Virus record (IMG/VR): IMGVR_UViG_3300020596_000004
Coordinates: 1-37,022 of that record
DNA: 37,022 nucleotides
Origin: a virus
Direction: 5' to 3' (one strand)
Shown: positions 36,712 to 37,022 of the stretch, piece by piece
How the letters are laid out: each line of letters opens with the position of its first letter
Position numbering within the stretch: the stretch's first letter is position 1
The notes under the pieces: generated by a model
Told to the model about the DNA's origin: nothing
What the model saw: only the letters and a program-made list of their open reading frames with translations
Database searches by the model: none
Program-made: the position numbers and the translations under genes

Positions 36712-37022
36712 ATGGCGAATCGTAAACCTTTATCGTATCTGGGAATAGCTCAGCCTACTCCTCCAAATCAAGTAGTAAGCGATCGTTCGCCAACTGCTAA
36801 TGATTATCAAGGATTTAACATTGGTGACAGGTGGGTTGTACCTACAGGTTTAATTGCTCCTTCTCAGCAAGAATGGATCTTGATGAGTAAGGCTCAAAAC
36901 CAAGCTGTATGGGTTGATGTTATTGCTGGTAATTCGCCAGCAACGTATAACGATCATGAGTTATTGGTTGGTACAGGAACAACTACTATTCACACTATTG
37001 GTAATGCAGCTGCTGGACTTCC
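36712..37022 (+). CDS. Tail fibre / adhesin (5' part; continues at position 1)
   Basis: The first 103 codons of the adhesin that continues at 1-1160 through the circular join. The N-terminus is MANRKPLSYLGIAQPTPPNQ, then FNIGDRWVVPTGLIAPSQQE and QNQAVWVDVIAGNSPATYND. This virion-attachment-like part resembles that of the 31500 fibre (LGTLWVN...) and differs from the MSYKRVSP type. Its ATG is 2 nt after the S74 fibre stop, with AAAGGG as ribosome site inside that gene. Confidence 0.85.
   Translation, partial: MANRKPLSYLGIAQPTPPNQVVSDRSPTANDYQGFNIGDRWVVPTGLIAPSQQEWILMSKAQNQAVWVDVIAGNSPATYNDHELLVGTGTTTIHTIGNAAAGL
36896..37022. repeat. Terminal direct repeat, right copy
   Basis: Identical to positions 1-127. 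It marks circular closure of the assembly. Confidence 0.93.

Overview
This window is a complete AT-rich, tailed double-stranded DNA bacteriophage genome, assembled as one circular molecule. Its first 127 bases are repeated exactly as its last 127, so the unique circle is 36,895 bp, and one tail-fibre gene runs across the join (36712 to the end, then 1 to 1160). The head genes (P22-type portal, N4-gp56-type major capsid protein, coiled-coil scaffold) and the lack of any tape-measure, tail-tube or sheath gene suggest a podovirus-like phage. There is no DNA polymerase, RNA polymerase, integrase or tRNA, so it depends on its host for most replication and transcription. UGA is used as a stop. The host cannot be named from the sequence.

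Layout. A leftward early operon (5331 down to 1527) starts at a good sigma70-type promoter and encodes a zinc-finger peptide, a full-length ComM/YifB-type AAA+ ATPase, a protein with four zinc fingers plus an HNH-like region and two helix-turn-helices, an ERF-type single-strand annealing protein and two small proteins. It ends in paired terminator hairpins. The divergent side (from 5391) begins with a Cro/CI-like repressor whose promoter overlaps the leftward one. It continues through a winged-helix replication protein next to 9-bp iteron-like repeats, a RusA resolvase, a possible small terminase, and a cluster of small exported proteins (8497-9963). The packaging and head block follows: large terminase 10635, portal 12767, scaffold 16831, M15-type endolysin 17752, capsid 18375-19750. 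Neck and tail genes (19767-26088), three ejection-type proteins (27211-30422) and an array of tail-fibre/adhesin genes (31500 round to 1160) complete the circle. Two leftward genes or cassettes interrupt this rightward block: a structural-looking gene at 26568-27128 and a ribbon-helix-helix plus membrane-protein cassette at 30496-31373.

The most striking feature is the major capsid gene. It is split into three exons (26, 67 and 855 nt) by two small ORF-less group I introns (18401-18620 and 18688-18895). Both show P1 pairing with a U.G at the 5' splice site, a terminal G, and P3, P7, P8 and P9-type helices that are conserved by compensatory changes between the two copies. Removing both restores one 315-residue frame whose N-terminus fits the N4-gp56 capsid family.

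A second notable combination is ERF (annealing), ComM (branch migration) and RusA (resolution), which together look like a phage-borne set for making, moving and cutting recombination junctions. Tail-fibre genes with duplicated leaders, a 210-bp tandem repeat and shared glycine-rich tips suggest that recombination also reshuffles the receptor-binding proteins.
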